DNA of 64,000 nt, from NCBI GenBank assembly GCA_020725465.1, contig DYEY01000024.1, positions 1 through 64,000 on the forward strand. Reading direction: 5' to 3'. Below, piece by piece: positions 1-10,600 of this stretch (positions are counted from its first letter, which is position 1; every line of letters starts with the position of its first letter). A program made the translations under genes and the position numbers. This DNA comes from Dethiobacter sp. GTDB lineage: Bacteria; Bacillota; Dethiobacteria; Dethiobacterales; Dethiobacteraceae. The notes beneath the pieces are model-generated. The model was given only the letters and a program-made list of their open reading frames with translations. It had not been told where the DNA came from and made no database searches.

Positions 1-126
1 TGAACCCCGTCAGGTCCGGAAGGAAGCAGCGGTAAGCAGGTACTTGCGGGTGCCACGGGGCAGCCTGGCCCGAGCTAACTCTCGGGGTAACGCCTGGGGA
101 AAAGGGCCAAAGACAGGTGCACGGCC
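1..126 (+). ncRNA. ffs: SRP RNA (4.5S/scRNA), 3' portion
   Basis: The first bases contain the nearly invariant SRP domain IV core GTCAGGTCCGGAAGGAAGC, which binds Ffh. The window opens inside the RNA, so the 5' part (including any Alu domain) is missing. The 3' arm continues to about 126 and is followed by an intrinsic terminator. In Bacillus the large SRP RNA gene lies directly upstream of dnaX, as here. The exact 3' end is estimated. Confidence 0.93.
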
Positions 127-141
127 ATTAATTATACGGGT

Positions 142-173
142 AAAAAGTTCCTCTTTCAGGGGAATTTTTTATT
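142..173 (+). terminator. Intrinsic terminator of the SRP RNA
   Basis: A short hairpin, TTCCTC paired with GGGGAA around a TTTCA loop, extended by an A-tract that pairs with the following run of T. It separates the SRP RNA from dnaX. Confidence 0.6.
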
Positions 174-245
174 GGTGCCTGTAAAAGGATTTTAAGTATC
201 AATGGGGAATTAGGGAAAAAGTAAAGATGGAGAACAGGTGATAAT

Positions 246-1814
246 ATGTCTTATCAGGCGCTTTACCGGCGCTGGCGACCACAAACCTTTACCGGGATAA
301 TCGGCCAGCCGGGAACGGTCAGAATACTGCAAAATGCTCTGGAACAGGGCAAATTGGCCCATGCTTATCTGTTCTGCGGACCGCGCGGCACCGGCAAGAC
401 CAGTGCTGCCAAAATATTGGCCAGGGCTGTTAACTGCGAGCAGGGGCCGGGCAGGGAGCCCTGTAACCGGTGTGCTGCCTGCCGGGGTATCCTGGAAGGC
501 CGGGTTATGGATGTGCTGGAGATAGATGCCGCTTCCAACCGCGGCATTGATGAGATACGGGACCTGCGTGAAAAGGTGCGTTACGCGCCGGCCGAAGTGC
601 GTCAAAAAGTATATATCATCGATGAAGTACACATGTTAACACCCGAAGCTTTTAACGCGCTTTTAAAAACGCTGGAAGAACCGCCGCCCCACGTACTGTT
701 TGTGCTGGCCACCACTGAACCGCACAAGTTGCCGGCGACCATCGTGTCCCGCTGCCAGCGGCTTGATTTCAGGCTGATCGGAATTACGGAGATAGCAGAC
801 AAGCTGCGGGAGGTGTGCTCCGCCAGCGGCATAGAGGCGGAGGGTGAAGCGCTGCACCTCATCGCCGAGCAGGCGGCGGGAGGCGTGCGCGACGCTCTTT
901 CCCTGCTGGAACAGGCTGCCGCCTATGGCGGCGGCAGGGTGAGTGAAGAGAATGTGCTGGCGTTGCTTGGCACCGTGGGCCGGGAGGTTTTTTATGAGCT
1001 GGCAGGGGCCCTCCTGGCCAGGGACCTGGCCGGAGCCCTGCTTTTGGTTGATAAGATAACCGCCTCCGGACGCGACCTGCACCATTTTACACAGCAGGCA
1101 ATCGCCTATTTCCGTGACCTTATGGTGGTGGCGACCTGCGGTCCGGAGGCCGGGACCCTGGGCATTGCTCCCCAGTGGACCGGGCGGCTGCAGTCACAGG
1201 CCGAGGCCCTGGGCCTGGCCGCCATCAGTCATATTCTTGCCGTCCTGCACCAGCTTCTCGGGGAAATACGCTGGTCCACAAGGCCGCGGTTGATGTTGGA
1301 GCTGGCGCTGTTTCGCCTTTTTGACTTCGGCGCGGCGGAAAAGCGCGAGGCGGAGCGTTGTGGTCCGACCATGCCTGCGGACATTCTCCGGCCGCCATCG
1401 GCCCAGGGGGGGCGCCAGCACGCGGGTGACGCAGGCTACGCCGGGAAGACAGCGGACAGCGCGCCGGACCGCGGTACGGACCAGAAACTGTCCCGCTCCT
1501 GGACCCAGGTCCTGGAGCAGGTCAGGAAGGAAAGCATTAAAACCCACGCGCTGCTGCTGGATGCCCGTCCGGCTTTTGACGGTAACGTTCTGGAGCTCGA
1601 TTTTAACGCTTCGTTCAGCCGCGAAATGATGGATGCCCCTGAGAACAGATCCTGCCTGGAGGCGGTGGCTGGCAGGGTATTCGGGAAAAAGGTAACGGTA
1701 CGCTGCCGGCAAAACGGCACCGACCTGACCGCTCCCGGCAGGAAAGAAGACCTGGCCAGCGCTGCCGCTGAGATATTCAACGGTAAAATCCTGGAAGATG
1801 GGAAAAAGGCATAG
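246..1814 (+). CDS. dnaX: DNA polymerase III subunits gamma and tau
   Basis: The clamp-loader ATPase that loads the beta clamp and, as tau, links polymerase to helicase. The 522-residue product has the Walker A motif GPRGTGKT at residues 45-52, zinc-binding cysteines C64, C73, C76 and C79, and the Walker B stretch IIDEVHML, all DnaX hallmarks. The C-terminal part is the variable tau region. ATG 246 follows an AGGTGATAAT stretch. The gene is first in the conserved dnaX-ybaB-recR run, downstream of the SRP RNA. I see no A-rich slippery site for a programmed gamma frameshift, so a single tau-like product is likely. Confidence 0.97.
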   Translation: MSYQALYRRWRPQTFTGIIGQPGTVRILQNALEQGKLAHAYLFCGPRGTGKTSAAKILARAVNCEQGPGREPCNRCAACRGILEGRVMDVLEIDAASNRGIDEIRDLREKVRYAPAEVRQKVYIIDEVHMLTPEAFNALLKTLEEPPPHVLFVLATTEPHKLPATIVSRCQRLDFRLIGITEIADKLREVCSASGIEAEGEALHLIAEQAAGGVRDALSLLEQAAAYGGGRVSEENVLALLGTVGREVFYELAGALLARDLAGALLLVDKITASGRDLHHFTQQAIAYFRDLMVVATCGPEAGTLGIAPQWTGRLQSQAEALGLAAISHILAVLHQLLGEIRWSTRPRLMLELALFRLFDFGAAEKREAERCGPTMPADILRPPSAQGGRQHAGDAGYAGKTADSAPDRGTDQKLSRSWTQVLEQVRKESIKTHALLLDARPAFDGNVLELDFNASFSREMMDAPENRSCLEAVAGRVFGKKVTVRCRQNGTDLTAPGRKEDLASAAAEIFNGKILEDGKKA

Positions 1815-1827
1815 GGAGGCTGTTACT

Positions 1828-2154
1828 GTGTACGGTAATATGGGTAACATGGGCAAAATGATGAAACAGATTCAGAAGATGCAGAGCGACATGCTGAAAC
1901 TGCAAGAGGAATTGCAGGGGAGGACTTTGGAGGTGACCAGCGGTGGCGGCGCCGTCCGCGTGGTGGTCAGCGGCAAGAAAGAACTGGTCAGCCTGACCAT
2001 TGATCCGGAAGCGGTTGACCCGGAAGACCTGGAGATGCTCCAGGATATGGTGGTGGCTGCTGTCAATGAAGGGCTGCGCAAAGTGGAGGAAATGGTGGCC
2101 GGGGAAATGAAAAGGATAACAGGCGGCATAAACCTGCCGCCGGGACTTTTTTAG
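1828..2154 (+). CDS. ybaB: Nucleoid-associated protein YbaB/EbfC family
   Basis: A small dimeric DNA-binding protein (108 residues) that sits between dnaX and recR in most bacteria. The N-terminus is rich in Met and Gln ([17 protein letters not shown]), the usual start of the YbaB helix, followed by the typical beta-sheet core with GGGAVRV. I chose GTG 1828 because AGGGAGG at 1813-1819 is 8 bases upstream; an in-frame ATG at 1798 lies inside dnaX and lacks such a site. Family knowledge suggests a role in nucleoid organisation or recombination, but the precise function is not settled. Confidence 0.95.
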   Translation: MYGNMGNMGKMMKQIQKMQSDMLKLQEELQGRTLEVTSGGGAVRVVVSGKKELVSLTIDPEAVDPEDLEMLQDMVVAAVNEGLRKVEEMVAGEMKRITGGINLPPGLF

Positions 2155-2161
2155 GCAGCGC

Positions 2162-2758
2162 ATGTATTACCCTGAACCAATCGGCCGGCTGATTGAAACA
2201 TTCCAGAAACTGCCCGGGGTAGGCCCAAAAACCGCTCAGCGCCTGGCGCTGTTCGTGCTGAAGCTGCCCCGGGAGGAGGTAGAAGCCATGGCCAGGTCCA
2301 TGGTGGAGGCCAGGGAAAAAACCCGCTACTGCAGTGTTTGCGGCAATTTCAGCGAGGGAGAGGTTTGCGCTGTCTGCCGGGATACGCGGCGGGATACATC
2401 GGTAATCTGTGTGGTGCAGGACCCCCGTGATGTGCTGGCCATGGAAAGAATGCGCGAGTTCAGGGGCGTATACCATGTCCTGGGCGGGGCCATTTCGCCC
2501 ATCGACGGAGTGGGGCCGGATCAGCTCCGAATCCGCCAGCTGCTGGAGCGGGTCAGAGCAGGAAAGGTTTCAGAGCTGATAATGGCCACCAATCCCAACG
2601 TGGAAGGAGAGGCCACAGCTCTTTACCTGGCCCGGTTAATAAAAGCTCTGGGCGTGCGGGTGACCAGAATTGCTCACGGCATTCCGGTGGGCGGCGATTT
2701 GGAATATGCCGACGAAGTGACCTTGTCGCGGGCGCTGGAAGGTCGCAGGGAACTTTAA
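2162..2758 (+). CDS. recR: Recombination mediator protein RecR
   Basis: RecR acts with RecO and RecF to load RecA at gaps and stalled forks. The 198-residue length is standard. It shows the N-terminal helix-hairpin-helix ([14 protein letters not shown]), the four-cysteine zinc finger (CSVCGNF...CAVC) near residues 57-72, and the Toprim domain ([26 protein letters not shown]). It begins 7 bases after ybaB and is probably co-transcribed with dnaX. In Bacillus the next gene is yaaL; here about 8.5 kb of unrelated sequence intervenes. Confidence 0.97.
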   Translation: MYYPEPIGRLIETFQKLPGVGPKTAQRLALFVLKLPREEVEAMARSMVEAREKTRYCSVCGNFSEGEVCAVCRDTRRDTSVICVVQDPRDVLAMERMREFRGVYHVLGGAISPIDGVGPDQLRIRQLLERVRAGKVSELIMATNPNVEGEATALYLARLIKALGVRVTRIAHGIPVGGDLEYADEVTLSRALEGRREL

Positions 2759-2895
2759 TAATGGTTTCAGGCCCATTTCCACAGGGACATTTTAGGAACC
2801 ACCGGTCCGGCAAGTATATGACGTGGCAGGAATTCGGGCGTGGTCTAAGGCGGCATGTCGATCTGTAATTATCCAAAAGAAAGGTTTGTTTCAGG

Positions 2896-4101
2896 ATGGA
2901 ATACATATCGGCAGCAGAAGCTTCCGAAAGGTGGGGCGTTTCGCGCCGGCAGGTGCAGCGGCTTTTGGCCGCGAAGAGGATCCCCCGCGCCAAAAAGTAC
3001 GGAAGGTCGTGGATGATCCCGGAAGACGCGGAAAAACCCGCCGATCCGCGCAAAGGGAAAAAGCCGCCGGGAAAAGCGCTGTCCTTCCAGCTCGCTCATA
3101 TAATTGAGGCCACTTCCGTACCCATGCCGGCCTGTAATCCCGACGCGATTTTGAAAATCGTGCGGGAAGAAAAGCCGCGGCTTCAGTACGAGGGCGAGCT
3201 TGCCTATCTGCGGGGTGATTTTAAGCGTGTCATGCGCTGCTTTGATCTAACCGAAGGGGACGAGGCGGCAAAGCTGCGCGCCTCCCTGGTGGCGTTGGCG
3301 GCGGCTATCAGCCTGGGAGACTACCCTGCGTACCTGAAGATGGAAGCTTATCTCAAGAGCTTTGCCAGCGCAGGCCGTGGTAGCGACGTATCCGCCGTCG
3401 CGGAGCTTGCGCTGGCCAGCGTCGCCGTCAGTGCGGCCGCCCCGAATATGGTTCCCGGGTGGCTTTCGGAGGGGGATTTCAGCGCATTGCCGGCGCAGGC
3501 GAAGCCGCCGTATATGCTCTATTTGCGCGCGAAATATTTTATGTGTGTGGGGAAATATGAAATCGCGCTGGCTGTGGCGCAGACCGCGCTGGCCTTTTGT
3601 GCGCCGGAGCGGGGGATTACGATTCCCGAGGTTTACCTGCGGGTCATCTGCGCGCTGGCCTGCCATTACCTCGGGCGTGAGAACGAGGCCAGGCGCCGGC
3701 TGCTGGAAGCCATGCGCATCGCCCTGCCCCACGGCTTTATTACGCCCTTTGCGGAGCTGGTGGCCGATTTCGGCGGCCTTATAGAGCAGTGCCTGGAGCA
3801 GGCGTTTCCCGACCGCCGCGACGCAGTCATCGGGCAATGGGAGCGCACGGTTAAAAACTGGATCGCCTTTCACAACCGTTTCACCAAGGATAACATCACA
3901 TCGATCCTCTCCCTGCGGGAATACCATCTGGCGCAAATGGTGGCCCGCCGCGTCCCTTACGCCAAAATTGCCAGGCAGCATGGTATTTCCGTGGGCAGGC
4001 TCAAGAACATAATGCTGGAAATTTACGAAAAGCTGTTTATATCCGGCCGGGACGAGCTTGCGCAATACGTTTTAATCTCCAATAAAGGATCTGTATCATG
4101 A
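2896..4101 (+). CDS. Transcriptional regulator with N-terminal excisionase-like HTH and C-terminal LuxR-type HTH
   Basis: A 401-residue protein with two apparent DNA-binding ends. Residues 1-45 (AAEASERWGVSRRQVQRLL, then YGRSWMIP) look like a MerR/excisionase-type helix-turn-helix with wing. Residues about 340-395 (LSLREYHLAQMVARRVPYAKIARQHGIS) look like a LuxR/GerE-type helix-turn-helix. The middle is alanine-rich and helical, resembling the TPR-like region of MalT-type regulators. It is separated by a 570-base leader from the giant surface-protein gene, its most likely target. ATG 2896 has only a weak upstream site (AAAGG). The ligand is unknown; function is inferred from domains and position. 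Confidence 0.75.
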   Translation: MEYISAAEASERWGVSRRQVQRLLAAKRIPRAKKYGRSWMIPEDAEKPADPRKGKKPPGKALSFQLAHIIEATSVPMPACNPDAILKIVREEKPRLQYEGELAYLRGDFKRVMRCFDLTEGDEAAKLRASLVALAAAISLGDYPAYLKMEAYLKSFASAGRGSDVSAVAELALASVAVSAAAPNMVPGWLSEGDFSALPAQAKPPYMLYLRAKYFMCVGKYEIALAVAQTALAFCAPERGITIPEVYLRVICALACHYLGRENEARRRLLEAMRIALPHGFITPFAELVADFGGLIEQCLEQAFPDRRDAVIGQWERTVKNWIAFHNRFTKDNITSILSLREYHLAQMVARRVPYAKIARQHGISVGRLKNIMLEIYEKLFISGRDELAQYVLISNKGSVS

Positions 4102-4671
4102 ATCGGTATCGCCATTAACACAAAACAATTACCTGTCTGCTGACCTTCGCCGTCACCACGCCCTGCAGGGTAAGCTTACACGATAAACCGCACCCTGTGC
4201 TGTTTTATATCTATATCTCGCTCAAAAGCGAGTCTTACGCGATGTTGGGCGTGATGCTCTATGCCGCCGTATTCCGGGCAGGACAAACTGTGCTGAAAAG
4301 TCGTCGTTTAAACGACTGTTTAAGAGCGCCGCTGTACATGCCGAAAAAGGCGTTGGCATGCGGGTTTGTGGCAAAGTGTTCCTGCCCGGCCCGGCAATTA
4401 ACGGTCAAACAGGCCTGTTGTTTGCTGAAAAAACGTGACTTTTCGAGGGTGAAAAGTCACTACCGCGTAGAGGTATTTGCCCCTATGATAGCAATGAAAA
4501 GCTGTCACAGGGGCTTTCTTGTTCCCTTTCCCACCGGCGTCTGCCTTTACGGGGTGCTGCGGCATGAACCAAGATCAGCGGAGAAGGAGGAAAGAAATTG
4601 ATATGAAGGCAAAGGATGGTTTTTCCCATATTCGCATAAAGGGAGGTTATGAGAATGGAGGTCATGAGAAT
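4102..4671 (+). other. 570-base non-coding leader of the surface-protein gene
   Basis: No convincing gene lies here; a 134-codon frame at 4197-4601 has no ribosome binding site and no protein-like composition. The stretch is rich in inverted repeats: CTCGCT/AGCGAG at 4217-4232, a perfect 14-base palindrome GTCGTTTAAACGAC at 4303-4316, and the two hairpins at 4435-4514 listed separately. It probably carries the promoter and regulatory RNA of the S-layer-homology gene. No sigma-A promoter stood out. Confidence 0.5.
4435..4520 (+). promoter_or_regulatory. Structured 5' leader element (two hairpins, riboswitch- or attenuator-like)
   Basis: Hairpin A is a perfect 10-bp stem, GTGACTTTTC with GAAAAGTCAC (4435-4444/4451-4460). 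Hairpin B pairs GCCCCT (4479-4484) with AGGGGC (4509-4514) and, beyond a 2x2 internal loop, GATAGC with GCTGTC, and is followed by a T-rich stretch. The linker contains ACCGCG, as in T-box leaders, but the tRNA-binding TGG is absent. It lies about 160 bases upstream of the large surface protein. A regulatory role is inferred; the class is unknown. Confidence 0.4.
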
Positions 4672-7600
4672 GTGAAAGAGAGAGGAAAACGGTTTTTCAG
4701 CCTGCCGCTGCTTTGTGGCCTGTTGCTGTGTGCCGCGCTGTTATGCACGTTGTTGCCAGGAATGTCGATGGCGGGTACACCGACCTTGTATGTCGATGAA
4801 AACGGTAATATAAAAAGCGCGGTCGCCACGCTGGTCAGCAGCGCAACCGGGACGCTGAACAGTGGCTGGTATGTGGTCAGCGGCAGCGTTACCCGTTCCG
4901 GGACGCTTACCGTAAACGGCGACGTCCGTCTGATCCTCGCGGACGGCGCCTCCCTTACCGTCACCGGTGACCTGCACCAGGCGGGGATAAATGTACCCGT
5001 CGGCCAGCGTCTGACCATCTACGGCCAGGAGGGTGGTACCGGCCGGCTCACGGCCAGCGGCGGCAAGTACGGGGCGGGCATCGGCGGCGGAGTATACGGA
5101 GACAGCGGCCATATTGCCGTCAGCGGCGGCACCGTCACCGCCACAGGGGGAGACGGCGGGGCGGGCATCGGCGGCGGCGCCGACGGCAGCGCCGGGACCA
5201 TTGCCATCAGCGGCGGCAATGTCACGGCCACGGGCGGCGACGGAGATTGGGCTGTTGCAGGGGGAGCGGGCCTCGGCGGCGGAGGTTTCGGAGACGGCGG
5301 GACCATTATCATCAGCGGCGGCAATGTTACGGCCACAGGCGACGCGGGCCTCGGCAACGGCGGGCAGGCGGCCGGCAGCGGCGGGAACATCTACATCACC
5401 GGAGGCAGCGTCCGGGCCAACAGCACCGCCGGCACGCTGCTGGACAGGCCTGTTTCGGAGGGCGGGGTGAGCCTCTGCCTCACCAGGATTACCCTGGCGG
5501 ACGGCGCGGGCGCACCGGCCGGCAATGCTGCCGTTGCACTGCTGGTTACCGATACAAACTCTGCCTATGGGACAAGGGATATGCGTACCGATACCGACGG
5601 CAGGCTCTATGTCTACCTGCCGGCGGGGACGCTGACCACTGCGGCCCAGACCGTCATTGGCGGGGCGCCTTTGGCCCACATAACTTACCGGGGCAGCATC
5701 GGGACCTTAAGCGACGGGTCGGCGAGCGGCACTCTGAGCGAAAGCGGGCCGCCGGTGCAAAGTATGGTTACAGGCGGCAGCGCAAGCTTTACGGCCCCGA
5801 CCCTCGGGCTTACGCCCCTGACCATTACAGCTATCGGCACCATTGACGCCGTCGTTGCCACGGCAGCCCTGGACAGCGGGACGGTGACTGTGACCGGCGT
5901 GGCGGAGGGCAGCACCTCCATCACGGTGACCTACAGCAACGGTTCAGAGGAGGCTGTGCCGGTAGCCGTGCACGGACCTAAGGTTGCCGGCGACTTTATC
6001 GTGGCGACGGCGAACGTCTCAGGATATTCCTACAATCCCGGCGACGGCGCGCTCCTGTTCACAGAGCCCGGCAGCTACACAGTATCCCTGAAGGAAGGCG
6101 TTGCCGAAAGCACGGGTAGCAAAATCCAGGCCAACGGCGGGACGCCCGACAACCCTATTGTCATTATGCTGAATAATGTCAAGATACAAAACGGCTCATG
6201 TGCTTTTGATGTAAAGGGTACTTCCCATGTCAGGTTAATTTTAATGGCCGGCACTGCCAATACCCTGACCAGCGGCCAGTACTACCCCGGAATACGCTGC
6301 CAGGCGGGCGCAACCCTTGCCATAAAAGGCCCGGGCGCCCTTAGCGCCGCAGGGGGAGAATACGGGGCGGGCATCGGCGGCGGATTAGACGGCAGCGGCG
6401 GCCATATTACCGTCAGCGGCGGCACGCTCACCGCCACAGGCGGATACGGCGCCGCGGGCATCGGCGGCGGCGCCGGCACCGGCACCGGCGGCAGCGGGGG
6501 CCATATCACCATCGGCGGCGGCACGCTCACCGCCACGGGCGGCACCGGCGCCGCGGGCATCGGCGGCGGATTCGGCAACAGCGGAGGCGGCAGCGGGGGC
6601 CATATTACCGTCGGCGGCGGCACGCTCACCGCCAGAGGGGGAGACTACGGGGGGGCGGGCATCGGCGGCGGTGGCAGCAGCGGCGCCGGCAGCGGCGCCG
6701 GCGGCAGCGGGGGCCATATTACCATTGGCGGCGGCACGGTCACCGCCAGAGGGGGAACCTACGGGGCGGGCATCGGCGGGGGCGGCGGCGCCGGCATCGG
6801 CACCGGCGGCAGCGGAGGCCATATTACCATCGGCGGCGGCACGGTCACCGCCAGAGGGGGAACCTACGGGGCGGGCATCGGCGGCGGCGGCAGGCAATCC
6901 GGCATCGGCGGCAGCGGGGGCACAGTGGTGATCAGCGGCGGCAGCATCAATACCGCAGCTGGCGGCGGCAACGCCGAGCCCATCGGGCGCGGGGCCTACG
7001 GGGCGGGCAGCGGCTCGCTGCAAAACGTAACCGGCGCAAACGTCTACCTTACGACGGTGACCCTCCAGGGAGTGCAGGAGGCAAAGGCCGTCCTGGACCT
7101 GGTTACCAACGCCGGCTATGCCTATGGCCTTGCCGGCGTTATGACGGACACCGACGGCAGGCTGTACCTCTATCTCCCCCTTAATGCCGCGACCACCGGG
7201 GCAAGGGCGGAAAACAGCGTCTACAGCGGCAGCGTAGCCACCACAAGCGACCCTCTCACCTCCGCCGGCACGCTGACGCTGTCGGGCACCAGGAACGACG
7301 AACTGAGGGTGGTGACAAATCTTAATTACACCTACGGCCTTGACGGTGTCCTGAAGCTCCTGCAGCCCGGCGAGTACGTTGTCTCCATGGCGGCGGGTGT
7401 GGAACAGGCGACGGCGGACCGGATCGTGATCGACGCCCCCGCAAGCACGGAAGCTAACCCCGTGCGGCTCACCATCAATAATGTGCAGATCATACACCAG
7501 GGAAATGCGGCGCCCTGCGCCCTGACCATCAAACCCGGCTCGGCGGTCAGCCTCACCCTTGTGGGCCAGGACAACACGCTTAAAAGCGGCAGGGATTACG

Positions 7601-10600
7601 CCGGCCTTGGCTGTGCCCAGGGCGCGGCCCTTGTCATCGGCGGCGAGGGTTCCCTTACGGCCACGGGGGGCCTCTATGGCGCGGGGATCGGCGGGGGGCG
7701 GGATGAAAACGGCGGTGCCATCACCATTACAGGCGGTACGGTCATAGCCTCCAATAACTACGGAGCCGCAGGCATCGGCGGCGGTTTTGCCGATAGCGGC
7801 GGCGGCTGCGGCGGCGGCACGATCACCATCAGCGGCGGCAGCGTCACCGCCAGCGGCGGCAGCGGCCTGGGTGCGGGGATTGGCGGGGGCGGAAACGGCG
7901 GCAGCGGCGGCACGATCACCATCAGCGGCGGTACCGTCACCGCCACAGGCGGCGGCAGCGGAGCGGCGGGGATCGGCGGGGGCGAACAGGGTGCGGGCGG
8001 CACGGTGGTGATCACCGGCGGCAGCGTCAAAGCCGTAGCCGGGGGCGGCAACGCCGAGCCCATCGGGCGCGGGGCCAACGGGGCGAGCGGCTCGCTGCAA
8101 AACGGCGGCGGCGCCAACGTCTACCTTACGACGGTGACCCTGGCGCGGGGCGGGACAAATACAGCTGACGCTCTGCTCCGTTCGCTGACCGCCAACGTGG
8201 GCTATGCCTATGGTGTAAGCGACGTACGTGCCGACAGCGACGGCAAGCTGTACCTCTATCTGCCCGCGGGCACAAAGACCACGGCGGCCGAGGCTGCCGA
8301 CGCGGCGCAGCCTTCCTTTATCAGGAGATACACAGGCAATATAACGACTAATAACGGGCATACAGGGGCAGGCACGCTACACGCCCCTATCCCCCTTTCC
8401 GCGCCCACCGGCCACGCGTGGGACGGCGCCGTGCCCGGCAAGGCGACGTGGAATCCTGTCCCAAACGCCATCTGGTATACCGTGCAGCTCTACCGGGGCG
8501 GCACAGCGCAGGGCAGCGCCGTCACCGGCGTTATGGGCACGGCGTATGATTTCACCGCCGTCATCGCTTCTGCCGGCACCGGCGACTACACCTTCAAGGT
8601 AGTTGCCGACGGCGACGGATTCACTTACACTGACAGCGACCCCTCGGCCGCAAGCGCGGCGTACAGCTACACTGTACCAGTGGTCAGTGCGGCCATCTCT
8701 CCTGATACCGGCAGCTTTGACCGAAACCCGGCCCACCGGGCCGATGTGAGCACCACCATCACCTGGAACGACGCCGCTGGTGTCACCGACGTCAAGGCCG
8801 GAGGCGCGAGCATCGGCGCGGGCAGCTATGCGGTTTCGGGCAATACCCTCACCATCAGGAAAGAGTACCTGGCGGCGCAGCCCACGGGCAGCCTGGTGCT
8901 GACCGTAGAATTCGACAGGGGCGATGCGGCCACATTGACCGTCACCATCATTGACACCACCCCTGCCCCCGTGGCCCCGACCATCACGGTCCAGCCGTCC
9001 GCCCAGACGGTGACCGCAGGAGAGACGGCCACCTTCAGCGTGACAGCCACGGGCACAGAGCCCTTAAGCTACCAGTGGAAAAAGGGCGGCAGCAACCTGA
9101 CCGACGGCGGCAATATCAGCGGGGCGAACGCGGCCACCTTAACCATAACTAACGCCCAGGCTTCTGATGCGGGAAGCTACACCGTAGAGGTGACGAACAG
9201 CGCCGGCAGCACCACCAGCAATTCAGCCACCCTGACCGTCTCAGCGGCGCCGCCCCTCAGTGCGGCCATCTCTCCTGATACCGGCAGCTTTGACAAAAAC
9301 CCGGCCCACCGGGCCGATGTGGAAACCACCATCACCTGGAACGACGCCACCGGCGTCACCGAGGTCAAGGCGGATGGCGCGAGCATCGGCGCGGGCAGCT
9401 ATGCGGTTTCGGGCAATACCCTCACCATCAGGAAAGAGTACCTGGCGGCGCAGCCCACGGGCAGCCTGGTGCTGACCGTAGAATTTGATGCAGGCGCGCC
9501 GGCGACGCTGACCATCGCCATCTCCGACACCACCCCGCCCGCCTTCGTGGCCGTGACCAATATCTTCGGCGTGCCCTCGACGGCCATAGCGGGGACGCCG
9601 CTCACCCTTACCGGCACAGTCGCTCCGGCCAACGCGACGAATCAAAGCATCGTCTGGAGCATTCAGAACGCGGGGACAACGGGGGCGGCGATTTCCGGAA
9701 ACACGCTGTCTGTGGCGGCGGCGGGGACGGTGGTCGTCAGGGCCACCATCACAAACGGCGCGTCTAAAACGGCGGATTACACGCAGGACTTCTCCATCAC
9801 GGTGGCCACGGCAGGCAGCACCCCCACTGTTCCGCTACCGGCATATATAGCCACTGTTTCAGGTGCCGACATAGCAAAAGCAACCCTGCCGGTCAGTGTC
9901 AACACAAATGCGGGCAGTGCAAAGGCAGACCTGGGGACCCTGGCACAAGACATTTTTGCCGGTTCAAAGACAGCCGTCCTTACCATGCCCGCCATTTCAG
10001 GCGTAGGTTCATATACCATGACCCTGCCCGCCGCTACTCTGTCTGGCTCACCCAGGGAAGGCGCGCTGACCTTTGCCACCGGCGTGGGCAGCGTCACCGT
10101 CCCGGCCGGCATGCTGGCGGGAATGGCAGGAACCGAAGGGGGCAGCGCCGGGATCACCTTCGCCCAGGGCGACAAGTCGGGTTTGCCGGAGGAAGTAAAA
10201 GCAGCCATCGGCGGCCGCCCCATCATCCAGCTCACCCTGACCCTGGACGGTAAGCAGACCGCGTGGCACAACCCAGCTGCGCCGGTAACGGTATCGATCC
10301 CTTATACGCCGACAGCGGCGGAGCGGGAAAACCCTGAGAGCATCGTTGTCTGGTACATAGACGGCAGCGGCAAGGTGGTTTTTGTGCCCAACGGGCGCTA
10401 TGACCCGGCCACCGGCACTGTGGTCTTCACCACCACCCATTTCAGTTACTACGCTGTAAGCTACAATAAAGTAAGTTTTAAGGATGTGGCGGCAGGAGCG
10501 TGGTATAGCAAGGCGGTTTCCTTCATAGCCGCCAGGGAGATCACCAAAGGTACGGGAGGCGGCAATTTCAGCCCGGAGGTCAAGCTGACCAGGGGACAGT

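Noticed and set aside
246-1814. Programmed frameshift in dnaX giving a separate gamma subunit
   Set aside because: No A-rich slippery heptamer with a following stem-loop was visible near the end of the ATPase region.
4435-4520. T-box riboswitch before the surface-protein gene
   Set aside because: Only ACCGCG and a GCCCCTATG-type 3' hairpin resemble a T-box. The TGGN that pairs with the tRNA end is missing, and I could find no stem I with AGTA-type loop upstream.
4197-4601. A possible 134-residue protein upstream of the surface-protein gene
   Set aside because: There is no ribosome site, it spans the strong hairpins, and the product has no recognisable fold.
6385-8361. A 658-codon open frame on the minus strand inside the surface-protein gene
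   Set aside because: It is antisense to a convincing secreted protein. It arises from the GC-rich glycine codons, gives an Ala/Arg/Gly-rich product without domains and has no ribosome binding site.
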